Below are positions 25,009 to 33,181 of a stretch of 64,000 nt of DNA, piece by piece; positions within the stretch are counted from its first letter, which is position 1; the number at the start of each line of letters is the position of its first letter. Source of the DNA: Streptomyces sp. TBY4 (GTDB taxonomy: Bacteria; Actinomycetota; Actinomycetes; Streptomycetales; Streptomycetaceae); the NCBI RefSeq assembly GCF_024213195.1, contig NZ_JANAVF010000003.1, positions 457,420-521,419 on the forward strand, in the 5' to 3' direction. The notes under the pieces are model-generated. The model did not search any database, was not told the DNA's origin, and saw nothing but the letters and a program-made list of their open reading frames with translations. The position numbers and the translations under genes were made by a program.

Positions 25009-26265
25009 TCAACTTCCTTCCGGCAGGCGCCCGACCGGGAGCAGGAGGGTGGTCACCGCGCCCCCGTCGGGGGCGTTGGCGAAGCGCAGCTGGATCTCCA
25101 GCACCTCCGCCTGCCCGGCCGCGATGGTCAGGCCGAGCCCGTGGCCCCGGCCGCGTCCGGGATCCCCGGTACGGAACCGCCGCGGGCCCTGCTCGATCAG
25201 CTCGGCCGGATAGCCGGGCCCGTGGTCGCGTACGGTCACCAGCGGGCCGGTGACGGTCACTTCGACCGGCGGCCGCCCGTGCTTGTGGGCGTTGACCAGC
25301 AGGTTGGCCAGGATCCGGTCCAGCCGGCGCCGGTCGGTGAGGACCACGGCGTCCCGCTCGATCCGTACCGTCACGGGCAGCCGGGTGCCGGCCGCCGCCC
25401 GCTCCACCGCCCGGCCGAGCTCCACCCGGGCCAGGTCGGCCCGTTCCACGCCCGCGTCCAGCCGGGAGATCTCCAGCAGGTCCTCGGTGAGCAGGTGCAG
25501 GGCCTTGAGGCGGTCGTTGATCATCTCCTTGGGCCGGCCCTCGGGCAGCAGGGCGGCCGCGGCCAGCGAACCCGTGAGCGGGGTGCGCAGCTCGTGGGCG
25601 ACGTCCGCCGTGAACCGCTTCTCCGCCTCCAGCCGCGCCTGCAGGGAGGCCGCCATCGAGTCGAGGGCCTGGGCCACGTCCCGGACCTCGTCGCGGGAGC
25701 GCGGGCGCTGTCCCTCCCCGTCGGCCGGGAAGCCGACGCGGGCGTCGAGGTCCCCGGCGCTGATCCGGCGGGCCACGGCGGCCGTGGTGGCGAGCCTGCG
25801 GCTGATGCGGCCCGCGAGGAAGATGCCCGCGAGGGCGACCACCCCGGCGGCGAGGACGGCGGAGACCAGGATGGCGGCGTCGATCTCCCGGAGCCGGGTG
25901 CGGGTGCTGTCGTAGGGGACCCAGACGGCGAGGGGCTTGCCGTCGGCTGGTCCGGCCGCCCACATGACGGGCTTGCCGTCCTGGGTGCCGGTCATGCTGC
26001 CGGTCAGTCCGCGCGCGACCAGGTCGCGCAGCGGGGCGGGGAGGCCCGGCGGGTCGAGGGCGCTGTTCCCGCCGCCGTGCGCGGTGCCGTACTCGTACTG
26101 GCTCAGGGCGTAGTCCAGATCCCGGTCCACGTCCTTGCGGACCTCGCCGACGATCTGGCGGGCGACCACGTTGTGCACGAGGATGCCGAGCGCGGCCGCG
26201 ACGGCGCAGCACACCGCCGTGGTGGTCATGGCGATCTTCCAGCGCAGGCTGCTCGTGCGGCGCAT
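25009..26265 (-). CDS. Sensor histidine kinase (HAMP, HisKA, ATPase), orphan
   Basis: 418 residues. Transmembrane segment near 12-30, an extracytoplasmic sensor region (about 35-125), a second membrane segment (about 130-152), HAMP (155-210), HisKA with FTADVAHELRTPLTGS (His224 phosphorylated), and an ATPase domain with ANLLVNAHKHG (N box) and GRGHGLGLTI (G box). No response regulator gene is adjacent. The gene directly upstream, 15 bp away, encodes a lipoprotein, the arrangement seen for CseA and the CseC kinase in Streptomyces, where the lipoprotein tunes the kinase. Its 3' end lies next to the parS palindrome. Signal unknown. Confidence 0.92.
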   Translation of the reverse strand: MRRTSSLRWKIAMTTTAVCCAVAAALGILVHNVVARQIVGEVRKDVDRDLDYALSQYEYGTAHGGGNSALDPPGLPAPLRDLVARGLTGSMTGTQDGKPVMWAAGPADGKPLAVWVPYDSTRTRLREIDAAILVSAVLAAGVVALAGIFLAGRISRRLATTAAVARRISAGDLDARVGFPADGEGQRPRSRDEVRDVAQALDSMAASLQARLEAEKRFTADVAHELRTPLTGSLAAAALLPEGRPKEMINDRLKALHLLTEDLLEISRLDAGVERADLARVELGRAVERAAAGTRLPVTVRIERDAVVLTDRRRLDRILANLLVNAHKHGRPPVEVTVTGPLVTVRDHGPGYPAELIEQGPRRFRTGDPGRGRGHGLGLTIAAGQAEVLEIQLRFANAPDGGAVTTLLLPVGRLPEGS

Positions 26266-26280
26266 CGGGGTCCCCGCTCC

Positions 26281-27006
26281 TCAGGCCGTGCCGGGGCCGG
26301 CGCCCGGGCCCGGGCAGGGGGAGGCGTCGCCCTGGTTCGGGCACTCGTCGAGGGTGAGCTGGGAGAGGTTCATGATCCCGGCCTCCGGGTCCCACACGTA
26401 GTCGGAGATGGAGACCTTCTTCGGGTTCGAGGTCGGCTCGCGCACCGCGAGGTGTTCGGCGGCCACCTCCACGCCCTCCAGGACCCCGCGCCGGGACAGG
26501 ATGCGGGTGATCGTCCCGTTGTCCCGGACGGTGTAGACGCGCAGCTCGCTGAGGCGGCCGTCGATGTCCAGGGCGGTGATCAGCTCGGTCCTGCCGTCGC
26601 CCGTCACATCGGCGAGGACCGCCGGTCGGACGGGGCAGTCCGGGCCGCCGTCCACAGCCTGTGTACAGAGCGCGATGCGCTGGATCGCCCGGGGGTCGAC
26701 GAGCCGGCCGGTGCCGGCGTCCGCGGCGGTGGCGGCGGTGATGTCGGCCCGGACGACCTCCACGGCGTTCACGCCCTTCATGGACAGGTCCGGGACCTTG
26801 GCGAGACCGGGGACGGCGGTGGCCGTGCCGGACTGCTGGCCGGGGGCCGGGGGGTCGGGGCGGATGTCGTCCCACAGCGAGCGGGGGGCGCGGGCCGTGC
26901 CCAGGTCGCCGTCGTTGCGCAGGCCCTCCACGTCGGCGCAGCCCGCCGCGGCCGCGAGGACGGCCGCCAGGAGGAGGGCCCGGCTGCGCCGGAGGGAGGG
27001 CCTCAT
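26281..27006 (-). CDS. Secreted lipoprotein, probable partner of the histidine kinase
   Basis: 241 residues. A signal peptide with lipobox LAAAAGC (Cys at about residue 23) shows lipid anchoring on the outer face of the membrane. The C-terminal half has ADVTGDGRTELITALDIDGRLSELRVYTVRDNG, an FG-GAP/VCBS-like beta-propeller blade. It is co-directional with and 15 bp upstream of the sensor kinase, so the two form an operon, and the lipoprotein probably modulates the kinase's extracytoplasmic domain, as CseA does. The ATG was chosen because it gives a complete signal peptide. The upstream region holds a duplicated 52-bp repeat. Confidence 0.82.
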   Translation of the reverse strand: MRPSLRRSRALLLAAVLAAAAGCADVEGLRNDGDLGTARAPRSLWDDIRPDPPAPGQQSGTATAVPGLAKVPDLSMKGVNAVEVVRADITAATAADAGTGRLVDPRAIQRIALCTQAVDGGPDCPVRPAVLADVTGDGRTELITALDIDGRLSELRVYTVRDNGTITRILSRRGVLEGVEVAAEHLAVREPTSNPKKVSISDYVWDPEAGIMNLSQLTLDECPNQGDASPCPGPGAGPGTA

Positions 27007-27080
27007 GTGCTGATGCTCTCCCGCCGGGAGCGGGGTGGCCCGGGGGCAGGGCCATTGGGGGGACGCGGCGCCGCCGGTCC

Positions 27081-27220
27081 CAGGGGCTCCGCCCCCGGAC
27101 CCCCGCGCCTCAAACGCCGGCGGGGCTGGATTCGGGCTGGGCCCGGTGGGTGGGTGCGGCGCCGCTGCCAGGGGCTCCGCCCCCGGACCCCCGCGCCTCA
27201 AACGCCGGCGGGGCTGGATT
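27081..27220. repeat. Duplicated 52-bp intergenic element
   Basis: The same 52 bp occur without change at 27081-27132 and 27169-27220, with 36 bp between. Each contains GGGGCTCCGCCCC and CGCCGGCGGGGCTGG, self-complementary blocks able to form stems. It resembles a terminator-like element scattered through Streptomyces intergenic regions. The second copy touches the stop codon of the FUSC gene, so transcription ending there, before the lipoprotein operon, is likely. Confidence 0.8.
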
Positions 27221-29286
27221 CAGCTGCGGGTGGGGTCGGCGATGGCTCGGGCTGCTGTCAGTTCCTGGCGGACGGGGGAGAGGACGGAGGTTTCGTCGAT
27301 CTCGGGGGGCGGGGTGGGGTGGAGCTGGGCGGGGTTGTCGGCGCGGCGGACGCCGTGGGCCAGGGCGCGGAGGTCTTCGGCGATCGCGTCGACCTCCTGC
27401 GGGGCCGGGGGCTGCGCACCGTGGTTGACGCGGACCCGGGCGGCCGTCGTCGCGTCGACGATCCGCTCGACGGCGACCACCAGGGGCCACCATGCGGCGG
27501 CCCGCTCCCCGGTCGGCGGCGGCTCGGTCAGCGCCCGCTGGAACTCGCTGCGCACGCCCGACAGGTCCCGGTAGATGCGGCGGCGGGCCTGGAGCCGGGC
27601 GGTGCGGGCCGCCCGGAGCCCGGCATCGGTGTCGGGGTGGCCGCCGAAGGCGCGCTCCACGTACCGGGCGGCGTCGTCCACGGTGTCGGCGAGCCGGTCG
27701 CCGATGCGGGTGTGCCAGCTCTCGGGCCAGAGCAGGTACCCGGCGATGAGGGTGATGGCGCAGCCGATCAGGCTGTCGAGCAGCCGGGGCCGGACCAGGT
27801 CGAAGCCCTGGTGGTTGAGCAGGTCGGAGAGGAGCAGGATGACCGGGGTGATCGCCGCGGTCTGGAAGGCGTAGCCCTTGACCGAGAAGACGGGGATGAG
27901 GGCCGCGAGGACCACCATGACGGGGACGTCCCACCACCCCCGCGGCACCTCCGAGAGCACGGCGGCCGCGACGACGAGCCCGCCGGCGGTGCCCAGGGCG
28001 CGCAGCACGGCCCGGGAGAACACCGAGCCGAAGTCGGGCTTGAGGACGAAGGTGACGGTCAGCGCGACCCAGTAGGAGCGCTCGATCTCCACCACCGATA
28101 CGAGGGACTGCGCCAGCCCGATGCACAGCGCGAGCCGCAGCCCGTACCGCCAGGAGGCCTCGGAGAACATCATGTCGCGCACCGCCCGGCGGGCCCGGAC
28201 CCGCAGCGCGGCGGGGCGGCCGAGCCGGTCGTCCACGTTGTGCATGTCGGGCTCGGCCAGCGGGACGATGGTCGCGGCGTGCCGCAGGGCCGCGTCGATG
28301 GCCCGCTCGGACTGGCCGTCGGGCGCGGGCAGGTCCAGTACGGGGATGTCCGTGCGGCCCTCCTCGACGGCCGTCGCCAGGACCCGTACGGCCTCCGGGA
28401 TCGCGGGGGAGAGGGGTCTGCGCCGCAGGTGCGCGGCGGGCGCGGCCTCGACGAGCGGGATCAGGACGTTCAGCTGGGCCAGCATCCGCACGAGCGAGGG
28501 GCTGTGCCCGTGCACCCGGGCCCGGCGGCCCAGCACCAGGTCGTAGGCGTGGTTCAGGGCCTGGGTGACCTGCTGGCGGCGCTCCTCGTAGGCGGGTCCC
28601 GGCCTGCCGGCGGCCTCCAGGCTGTCGGCCAGGGCCCGGTAGGCGGCGGCGACGGCGGCCCGCTCCGGCTGCCGGCCGCGCAGGGGCCAGCCCAGCAGGG
28701 TCAGCAGGAGGACGAAGAGTCCGCCGGCGGTCAGCAGCAGGGGGGCCGTCCACCAGGGACTGGGCATCGGGAGGCCGGCGCCGACCACGGCGTTCAGCAG
28801 GAGCAGCAGTCCGGAGACGGAGGCCACCGTGCCGATGGAGGAGATCATCCCCGAGACCAGGGCGATCAGGGTGAGGACCCCGACGGCGACCCAGCCGTGC
28901 CCGAAGACCAGGGTGCCGAGCGCGACGCCCACGGCCCCGAAGAGCTGCGGCACGGCGATGTTGAGGATCCGCATCCGGTAGGCGTCGGCCGTGTCGCCGA
29001 TGACCCCGGACAGGGCGCCCATCGAGACGAGCGCGCCGTACTCCGGCTCGTCGACGGCGAAGCCGACGGCCAGCGGCACGGCCAGGGCGACGGCCGCGCG
29101 CAGCGCGGCGGCCCAGGGGACCGGTGCGGAACTGGGCCGCAGCCCCTTCAGCAGCCAGGCGGGCGGGGCCAGCGGGCCGAACCGTCCGGGCGGCTGCCCG
29201 GCGCGCGCCGTCCCTCCGGCCCGTCCGGCCCGCGCTGTTCCTCCGGCCCGCCCGGGCGGTATGTCTTCGGTGCGTTCGGTGCTCAT
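27220..29286 (-). CDS. FUSC-family (aromatic acid exporter-like) membrane protein
   Basis: 688 residues. A disordered N-terminus with GRAGGTARAG repeats is followed by two membrane blocks (about 55-190 and 380-510) around a helical cytoplasmic domain. Signatures are ERSYWVALTVTFVLKPDFGSVFSRAVLRALGTAGG and RLLDSLIGCAITLIAGYLLWP. It is a clear paralogue of the protein at 11668-13356 but longer at both ends. The predicted role is export of an organic acid or similar compound; the substrate is unknown. GGAAGCGGGA precedes the ATG. The gene follows the small membrane protein gene 29380-30207 on the same strand. Confidence 0.88.
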   Translation of the reverse strand: MSTERTEDIPPGRAGGTARAGRAGGTARAGQPPGRFGPLAPPAWLLKGLRPSSAPVPWAAALRAAVALAVPLAVGFAVDEPEYGALVSMGALSGVIGDTADAYRMRILNIAVPQLFGAVGVALGTLVFGHGWVAVGVLTLIALVSGMISSIGTVASVSGLLLLLNAVVGAGLPMPSPWWTAPLLLTAGGLFVLLLTLLGWPLRGRQPERAAVAAAYRALADSLEAAGRPGPAYEERRQQVTQALNHAYDLVLGRRARVHGHSPSLVRMLAQLNVLIPLVEAAPAAHLRRRPLSPAIPEAVRVLATAVEEGRTDIPVLDLPAPDGQSERAIDAALRHAATIVPLAEPDMHNVDDRLGRPAALRVRARRAVRDMMFSEASWRYGLRLALCIGLAQSLVSVVEIERSYWVALTVTFVLKPDFGSVFSRAVLRALGTAGGLVVAAAVLSEVPRGWWDVPVMVVLAALIPVFSVKGYAFQTAAITPVILLLSDLLNHQGFDLVRPRLLDSLIGCAITLIAGYLLWPESWHTRIGDRLADTVDDAARYVERAFGGHPDTDAGLRAARTARLQARRRIYRDLSGVRSEFQRALTEPPPTGERAAAWWPLVVAVERIVDATTAARVRVNHGAQPPAPQEVDAIAEDLRALAHGVRRADNPAQLHPTPPPEIDETSVLSPVRQELTAARAIADPTRS

Positions 29287-29379
29287 TCCCGCTTCCGTGC
29301 CGCCGCTCGTGAATCGGTTCTTCTGTGCTGCTCTAAGGATTCTTCTACGGATTTGCGTGCCAATCCGCCCGTTCCGAGC

Positions 29380-30207
29380 TTATGGGGTGCGGCGCAGTCG
29401 GCCGCTCAGCCAGGCGGCCAGTGCGGCGGCGAGGCCGACGGCCAGCACCACCCAGGCGGTGGTCCGCAGGAACGCGGTGAGCGCGTCGTACACCGCTTCG
29501 GCGGCCGCCCGGTCGATGTCGGCCGGCAGGTCGTCCAGGGTGAGCCGGCGGCACAGGACCAGGGCGACCCACAGCAGGACGGCCCCGACGGCCAGCCCCA
29601 GCCCGGTGGCCAGGACGGCCCGGCGGCGCCGGACGGCGACGGCGATGGCGACCGCGGCCAGCACCACGGTGAGCACGGGGAGCCAGACCCCGGCGATCTG
29701 CAGCATGCGGAAGCCCTTCCGGAGTGCGCCGAGGTTGTCGTACTCCATGACCTTCACCGAGAGGTGCGTTTCGGGGATGCGGTCGGCGAACGGCACGCCG
29801 TTCTCGACGAGGTCGCCCTTGATGCTGGCGATCACGGGCGCGAGGTCGATGGTCACGGCGTTGCCGTCACCGGTGGTGAGGGCCTGGAGGAAGGCGCCGT
29901 GGGCGGCGCGGTTCGCGGCGTCCCAGGCCGTTCGGTAGGCCTGGGTGCCGACGAAGGAGCGCAGGGCCTCGCCGAGCAGGGTGTCGACCCCGCCCTGGAA
30001 GGGGCCGGCGTCGATCTGCCCGGAGATCGCCCGGCCGGCCTGGGTGACGACCACGTTCTGCACGGCGGGATCCGAGGCGAGCGGGGACATGGCCGCGGTG
30101 TAGCGGTCCGCGCTGCCGAGCTCGTGATCGGCCCAGTACGCGACGGCGCTCGCGGGCACCAGCAGGGCCACGAGCGCGATGAGTACCGCCGAGAGGTAGG
30201 TCCGCAC
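29380..30207 (-). CDS. Hypothetical membrane protein with large extracytoplasmic loop
   Basis: 275 residues. An N-terminal membrane segment (about 5-25), a soluble stretch of about 140 residues (LGSADRYTAAMSPLASDPAVQNVVVTQAG, ...), then three hydrophobic segments near 170-192, 200-220 and 248-268. The family is not named with certainty; the arrangement and the DRYTAAM/ASDPAVQ motif are common in actinobacterial integral membrane proteins of unknown role. The start is GTG with a weak GGTGAC site. Two co-directional genes follow it (FUSC after a 93-bp A/T-richer gap). Confidence 0.75.
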   Translation of the reverse strand: MRTYLSAVLIALVALLVPASAVAYWADHELGSADRYTAAMSPLASDPAVQNVVVTQAGRAISGQIDAGPFQGGVDTLLGEALRSFVGTQAYRTAWDAANRAAHGAFLQALTTGDGNAVTIDLAPVIASIKGDLVENGVPFADRIPETHLSVKVMEYDNLGALRKGFRMLQIAGVWLPVLTVVLAAVAIAVAVRRRRAVLATGLGLAVGAVLLWVALVLCRRLTLDDLPADIDRAAAEAVYDALTAFLRTTAWVVLAVGLAAALAAWLSGRLRRTP

Positions 30208-30401
30208 GTCACCAGGGAAAGGGGCCCGGGCCCGCGGCGCGAGCCGGGTTGCTGCGGGCGGGTGGCGCGGGCGGGCGTGTCGCGTACCTCGCCCAGGCCG
30301 GGCAGGCCGTCGCCAACCTGCGCACCGTACGGCCTAGGCCGCTCGGGTTGCCGGTTCAGGGGCGCGGGTGTGCCCTGGAGGATGGGAGAGAGGAGCCCGT
30401 C

Positions 30402-30818
30402 ATGGCACATGCGGCACCCACCGCCCCCCGGGGGCACCGGCAGCCGGCGTCCGGCACGGCGGCCCACACGATGAGCAGGTCGGCCCTGATGCGACCGCTG
30501 CTCATGGGCCTGGTCTACGGCGTCTACGCCGCCTTCATGAAACGTCAGATGGGGCCCGTCGACGCGGGCAACGTCTTCTACGGGATCCTGTGCGGCGCGA
30601 TCTTCGCAGCCTGCCTGATGGTCCTGGCCCGGATCGGCCCGCGGCTGGCGCAGGAGCCGCACGCGGCGGCGTACGGGATCTTCGCGGGCATCTCCTTCGG
30701 CTACCTGTACAGCCTGGCCGGCGAATCCATCCTGAAGAGCTCCGGCCTGGGCCTGCTCGTCGGCGCGGGCGTCGGCGCGGCGGCCTTCTACCGCTACCAC
30801 ACGCGCCACGCCTCCTAG
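30402..30818 (+). CDS. Hypothetical small membrane protein
   Basis: 138 residues with a hydrophilic N-terminus of about 28 residues and four membrane segments (near 31-48, 55-76, 88-106 and 114-132). GAGAGGAG stands 7 bp before the ATG. I do not recognise a family. It is divergent from 29380-30207 across 194 bp and is followed by a stem-loop. Confidence 0.65.
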   Translation: MAHAAPTAPRGHRQPASGTAAHTMSRSALMRPLLMGLVYGVYAAFMKRQMGPVDAGNVFYGILCGAIFAACLMVLARIGPRLAQEPHAAAYGIFAGISFGYLYSLAGESILKSSGLGLLVGAGVGAAAFYRYHTRHAS

Positions 30819-30832
30819 GGGGTGTCCGCACA

Positions 30833-30862
30833 CCTGCTCCGGGGCATGTGCTCCGGAGCAGG
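30833..30862 (+). terminator. Stem-loop after the small membrane protein gene
   Basis: CCTGCTCCGG (30833-30842) pairs perfectly with CCGGAGCAGG (30853-30862) across a 10-base loop, 14 bp after the stop codon. Confidence 0.7.
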
Positions 30863-30961
30863 TCTCTGCTGGGGACAACTCCGCCGCGCGGTACTTTCGG
30901 CCGGGCGAATCCGGACAAAAGACCGACGCGGGCGGGTGGGCCGGTGGCTGAGACTGGTGAA

Positions 30962-31036
30962 GGCGCCGGTTCCCGCGCTCCGTGGTCGAACCTCACGTGA
31001 CCACTCTCCGTTGCCGAGGGCGCGGGAACCGGTGCC
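30962..31036. other. Nested stem-loop, possible structured RNA
   Basis: A 17-bp outer stem (30962-30978 with 31020-31036; one pair is G-T) encloses an inner stem GTGGTC (30982-30987) with GACCAC (30999-31004). It lies in non-coding DNA between the small membrane protein gene and the 52-residue gene on the other strand. On the + strand RNA every outer position can pair. It may be the 3' end of the minus-strand gene or an independent RNA; no promoter is certain. Confidence 0.4.
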
Positions 31037-31088
31037 TCCTCATGCCGTCCTGGCCCTGCGCGATGTCCTCCGCGGCCCGGGCGGTGTC

Positions 31089-31247
31089 CTACGCGGCCGT
31101 GTCGTCACCGGCCGGGGTCTCCGTGGTGGTGTGGGCGGTCTTGGCCGACTCCGGTTCCGGCTTGCGCACGGGCGGGGCCGGCGGGGAGAAGCGGGCGGCC
31201 TCGGCGCGGAGCATGGCGTTCAGGGCGAGGTAGGGGTCGAAAGGCAT
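31089..31247 (-). CDS. Small hypothetical protein, 52 residues
   Basis: The frame begins MPFDPYLALNAMLRAEAARF and continues as a Pro/Thr/Glu-rich tail ending GDDTAA. GAGG stands 8 bp before the ATG. The compact amphipathic start followed by a disordered tail is like small conserved actinobacterial proteins, but I cannot name a family. No signal peptide or membrane segment is present. Confidence 0.5.
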   Translation of the reverse strand: MPFDPYLALNAMLRAEAARFSPPAPPVRKPEPESAKTAHTTTETPAGDDTAA

Positions 31248-31345
31248 GGCGGAACCTCACGGTGTTTCGGGGGTGTGGGGGGATGCGCGCCAGGGGTGCC
31301 CGAGGGGCCGGGCGCGCAGTGCTGCTGCTCGGACTCCCGGCCCGG

Positions 31346-31735
31346 TCAGCAGCGCAGGACCACACTCCGTACCGCCCGCAGGGACACGGTCGGTGCTCCG
31401 GCCCCCGGTGCGTGCGTGACCGGGCCCGAGAGGCGGGACCGGGGAGGTTTCACGTGAAACACCGGACGCTGCAGCCCGCGTACGCCCGGGACCCCGCGCG
31501 CGGGGACCCGTACGGCCGCCCGTACTTCCGGATCGCCGGCCGGATCCGAGGGTGCCTCGGTGGGCTCGGCCGGGGCGGTGGGGGCGGAGCGGGGGCCTTC
31601 GGCCGTCGCGGCGGACGGACCGGTCCCGCCGACGCCGAACAGGCACAGCAGCACGACGCAGAGCACCGTCAGGGCCGTCATCAGGGCCCTGGCCGATGCC
31701 GTTCGTGCTTGTCGCGCAGGTCGCATCCCGCTCAT
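31346..31735 (-). CDS. Hypothetical membrane-anchored Pro/Ala-rich protein (uncertain)
   Basis: 129 residues from the ATG at 31735. A basic N-terminus and one hydrophobic segment (ALTVLCVVLLCLFGVGG, about 24-40) precede a Pro/Ala/Glu-rich tail. A parS core (31447-31460) lies inside the frame and is read as FHVK, so the downstream part of the frame may be shaped by that site. The frame has ordinary G/C third positions, but there is no family match and the C-terminus looks random. A terminator separates it from the sortase-like gene upstream. Confidence 0.4.
   Translation of the reverse strand: MSGMRPARQARTASARALMTALTVLCVVLLCLFGVGGTGPSAATAEGPRSAPTAPAEPTEAPSDPAGDPEVRAAVRVPARGVPGVRGLQRPVFHVKPPRSRLSGPVTHAPGAGAPTVSLRAVRSVVLRC
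31446..31461. other. Second parS site
   Basis: GTTTCACGTGAAAC at 31447-31460 is the full 14-bp parS core; the flanking bases are G and A instead of T and A. It lies 6.5 kb from the first site. ParB nucleation is expected. Confidence 0.85.
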
Positions 31736-31806
31736 GCGGAGGGTGTGCCCCGACACGCGGGCGGACTCTCCCACCGGACCGCAGATCCCCCCTACCGGGG
31801 GATGAA

Positions 31807-31845
31807 GACACCCCCCGCGGCTGTCAGGTGGCCGCAGGGGGTGTC
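31807..31845 (-). terminator. Terminator of the sortase-like gene
   Basis: GACACCCCCCGCGGC (31807-31821) pairs with GCCGCAGGGGGTGTC (31831-31845), 14 of 15 positions, across a 9-base loop. It starts 23 bp downstream of the sortase-like stop codon. Confidence 0.8.
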
Positions 31846-31867
31846 CGCCTTTCGGGGCCGCCACCCG

Positions 31868-32575
31868 TCAGCGCAGGGTGCGGCGATGGCCGGTGAGGCG
31901 GGCCAGGACGGCCGTTTCACCGCTGATCAGGCGGAGTTGGGCCCGGCTGGACGGCCCGCCCCGCCCGGAGACCCCGGGGGAGACCAGGATCACGGTGAAC
32001 ACGGCCGTGCGTTGGTCGGCGCGGGCCACCTCGATCGCCTGCCCGCGCCGCAGTTCGCCGAGCCGGGGCAGGTCTCCGGAGACCACGGCGGTGCCGGCCG
32101 CGCCCGGGGCCGGGCCCGCGGAGTCCCATACGGCGACCTCCGGGGCAGGGGGTTTGGCGTCGGCGGCCCCGGGCTCGGGGTCCGCCGCGTACGGCCGGCC
32201 GGGCTCGTGGCGGCCGGGTTCGCGCCGCCCGGCGTTCCCCCCGCCGGGCGGCGCGCCGTCCGGCAGGGGTGCCTCCGTCACCGGTACGTCCGTTCCGAGC
32301 GCCGGGATGACCAGGCGCAGCGGCTGCGCGGTCGGCAGGGCCGTCACCCCCGAACGCCCGGGCCGCCGGGATCCCTTGCCGGTGGTGTGGCCGCCGGAGT
32401 GCTCCAGCTGCCGGGCCACCCGGCGCGGGCCGGACAGTCCCAGGACCCGCGAGGTCAGGGCGTCGCCCGCGGTCGGGGCGGCCGGGCGGCCGCCCTCGGT
32501 GGTGTGCAACACCCCTAGTCCGGTGCACAGCAGAGTCACCGTCAGTACGCCGACCACCCACTGGGCGCGGGGCAT
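31868..32575 (-). CDS. Sortase-like protein lacking catalytic residues
   Basis: 235 residues with an N-terminal membrane anchor (about 5-24) and a linker, then a region resembling actinobacterial class E/F sortases: [67 protein letters not shown] and LRLISGE. In active sortases these positions read ...IVGHVD..., and ...L.TCGG...; here the catalytic His is replaced (SGDL) and the catalytic Cys is replaced (ISGE), and no YxxxxVV Arg-containing end follows. It is probably a pseudo-sortase with a structural or regulatory role. GGAGGG precedes the ATG; a TTGACA-type promoter may lie near 32840. The alignment is by eye. Confidence 0.65.
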   Translation of the reverse strand: MPRAQWVVGVLTVTLLCTGLGVLHTTEGGRPAAPTAGDALTSRVLGLSGPRRVARQLEHSGGHTTGKGSRRPGRSGVTALPTAQPLRLVIPALGTDVPVTEAPLPDGAPPGGGNAGRREPGRHEPGRPYAADPEPGAADAKPPAPEVAVWDSAGPAPGAAGTAVVSGDLPRLGELRRGQAIEVARADQRTAVFTVILVSPGVSGRGGPSSRAQLRLISGETAVLARLTGHRRTLR

Positions 32576-33181
32576 GGGAATCCCTCCTGGTCCGGCTCGG
32601 ACGGCCGGTCCCGAGAGCAGTGGACCCCTCCCGGCCCCCCGGTGGTGCGCGTAACACGGCGAACGGACGGTGCGTCATCGGCGTGCGGCCCTCCTCCGGA
32701 GGCGTCTTCGCAGCTGGCGGCCGGTGGGCCGGGGCCGGAGCGGGTGCGGGGGGCGTGCGCCCGAACGGGTGAGAACGTCAAGGGAGGACCTTGGGCGTGT
32801 CGGATCGGCGGCACGTTCTGCCACATGCGAAAACCTGTCAAGCGGGACGATGTGACGGTCCGTCGGCCTGAGTTGCGGCCCGGGGGAGGGCGGCTTGTTC
32901 TTGGATCATGAATGATCCGTACGCATACGCCCTGGCCATGGGGACTCATGGCCTTCCGGGCCTTCCGGGCCTTCCGGGCCCCTCGAGCCTTCCGACGGCG
33001 TCCGCAGCGGATTCCCGTGCCGGTGCGGACGCGGACGCGGACGCCGATGCCGATGTCGATGCCGGGTTCGTCCTCGCCGGTGTCCGGCCATTGCCCAGGA
33101 AGCGGTCCGAGACCGCCTCCCGCAGGGCGTCCGCCAGGCCGTCCACCACGCGCCGCTCCCGCCAGGGGCGTTCCGCCGCGC
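32576..33181. other. 606-bp region without a secure gene
   Basis: It holds a possible minus-strand promoter (TTGACA read at about 32840-32845) for the sortase-like gene and two simple repeats: GGCCTTCCG three times (about 32951-32977) and GACGCG/GATGCC units (about 33027-33062). A plus-strand frame, 32908-33249, reads through both as GLPGLPGLPGP and DADADADAD, but it has weak third-position G/C bias, no good ribosome site, and overlaps the Rossmann gene, so I do not call it. Confidence 0.5.

Noticed and set aside
24970..31461. Chromosomal origin inside the window
   Set aside because: parS sites are present, but no DnaA-box cluster, dnaA, dnaN, rpmH or rnpA was seen.
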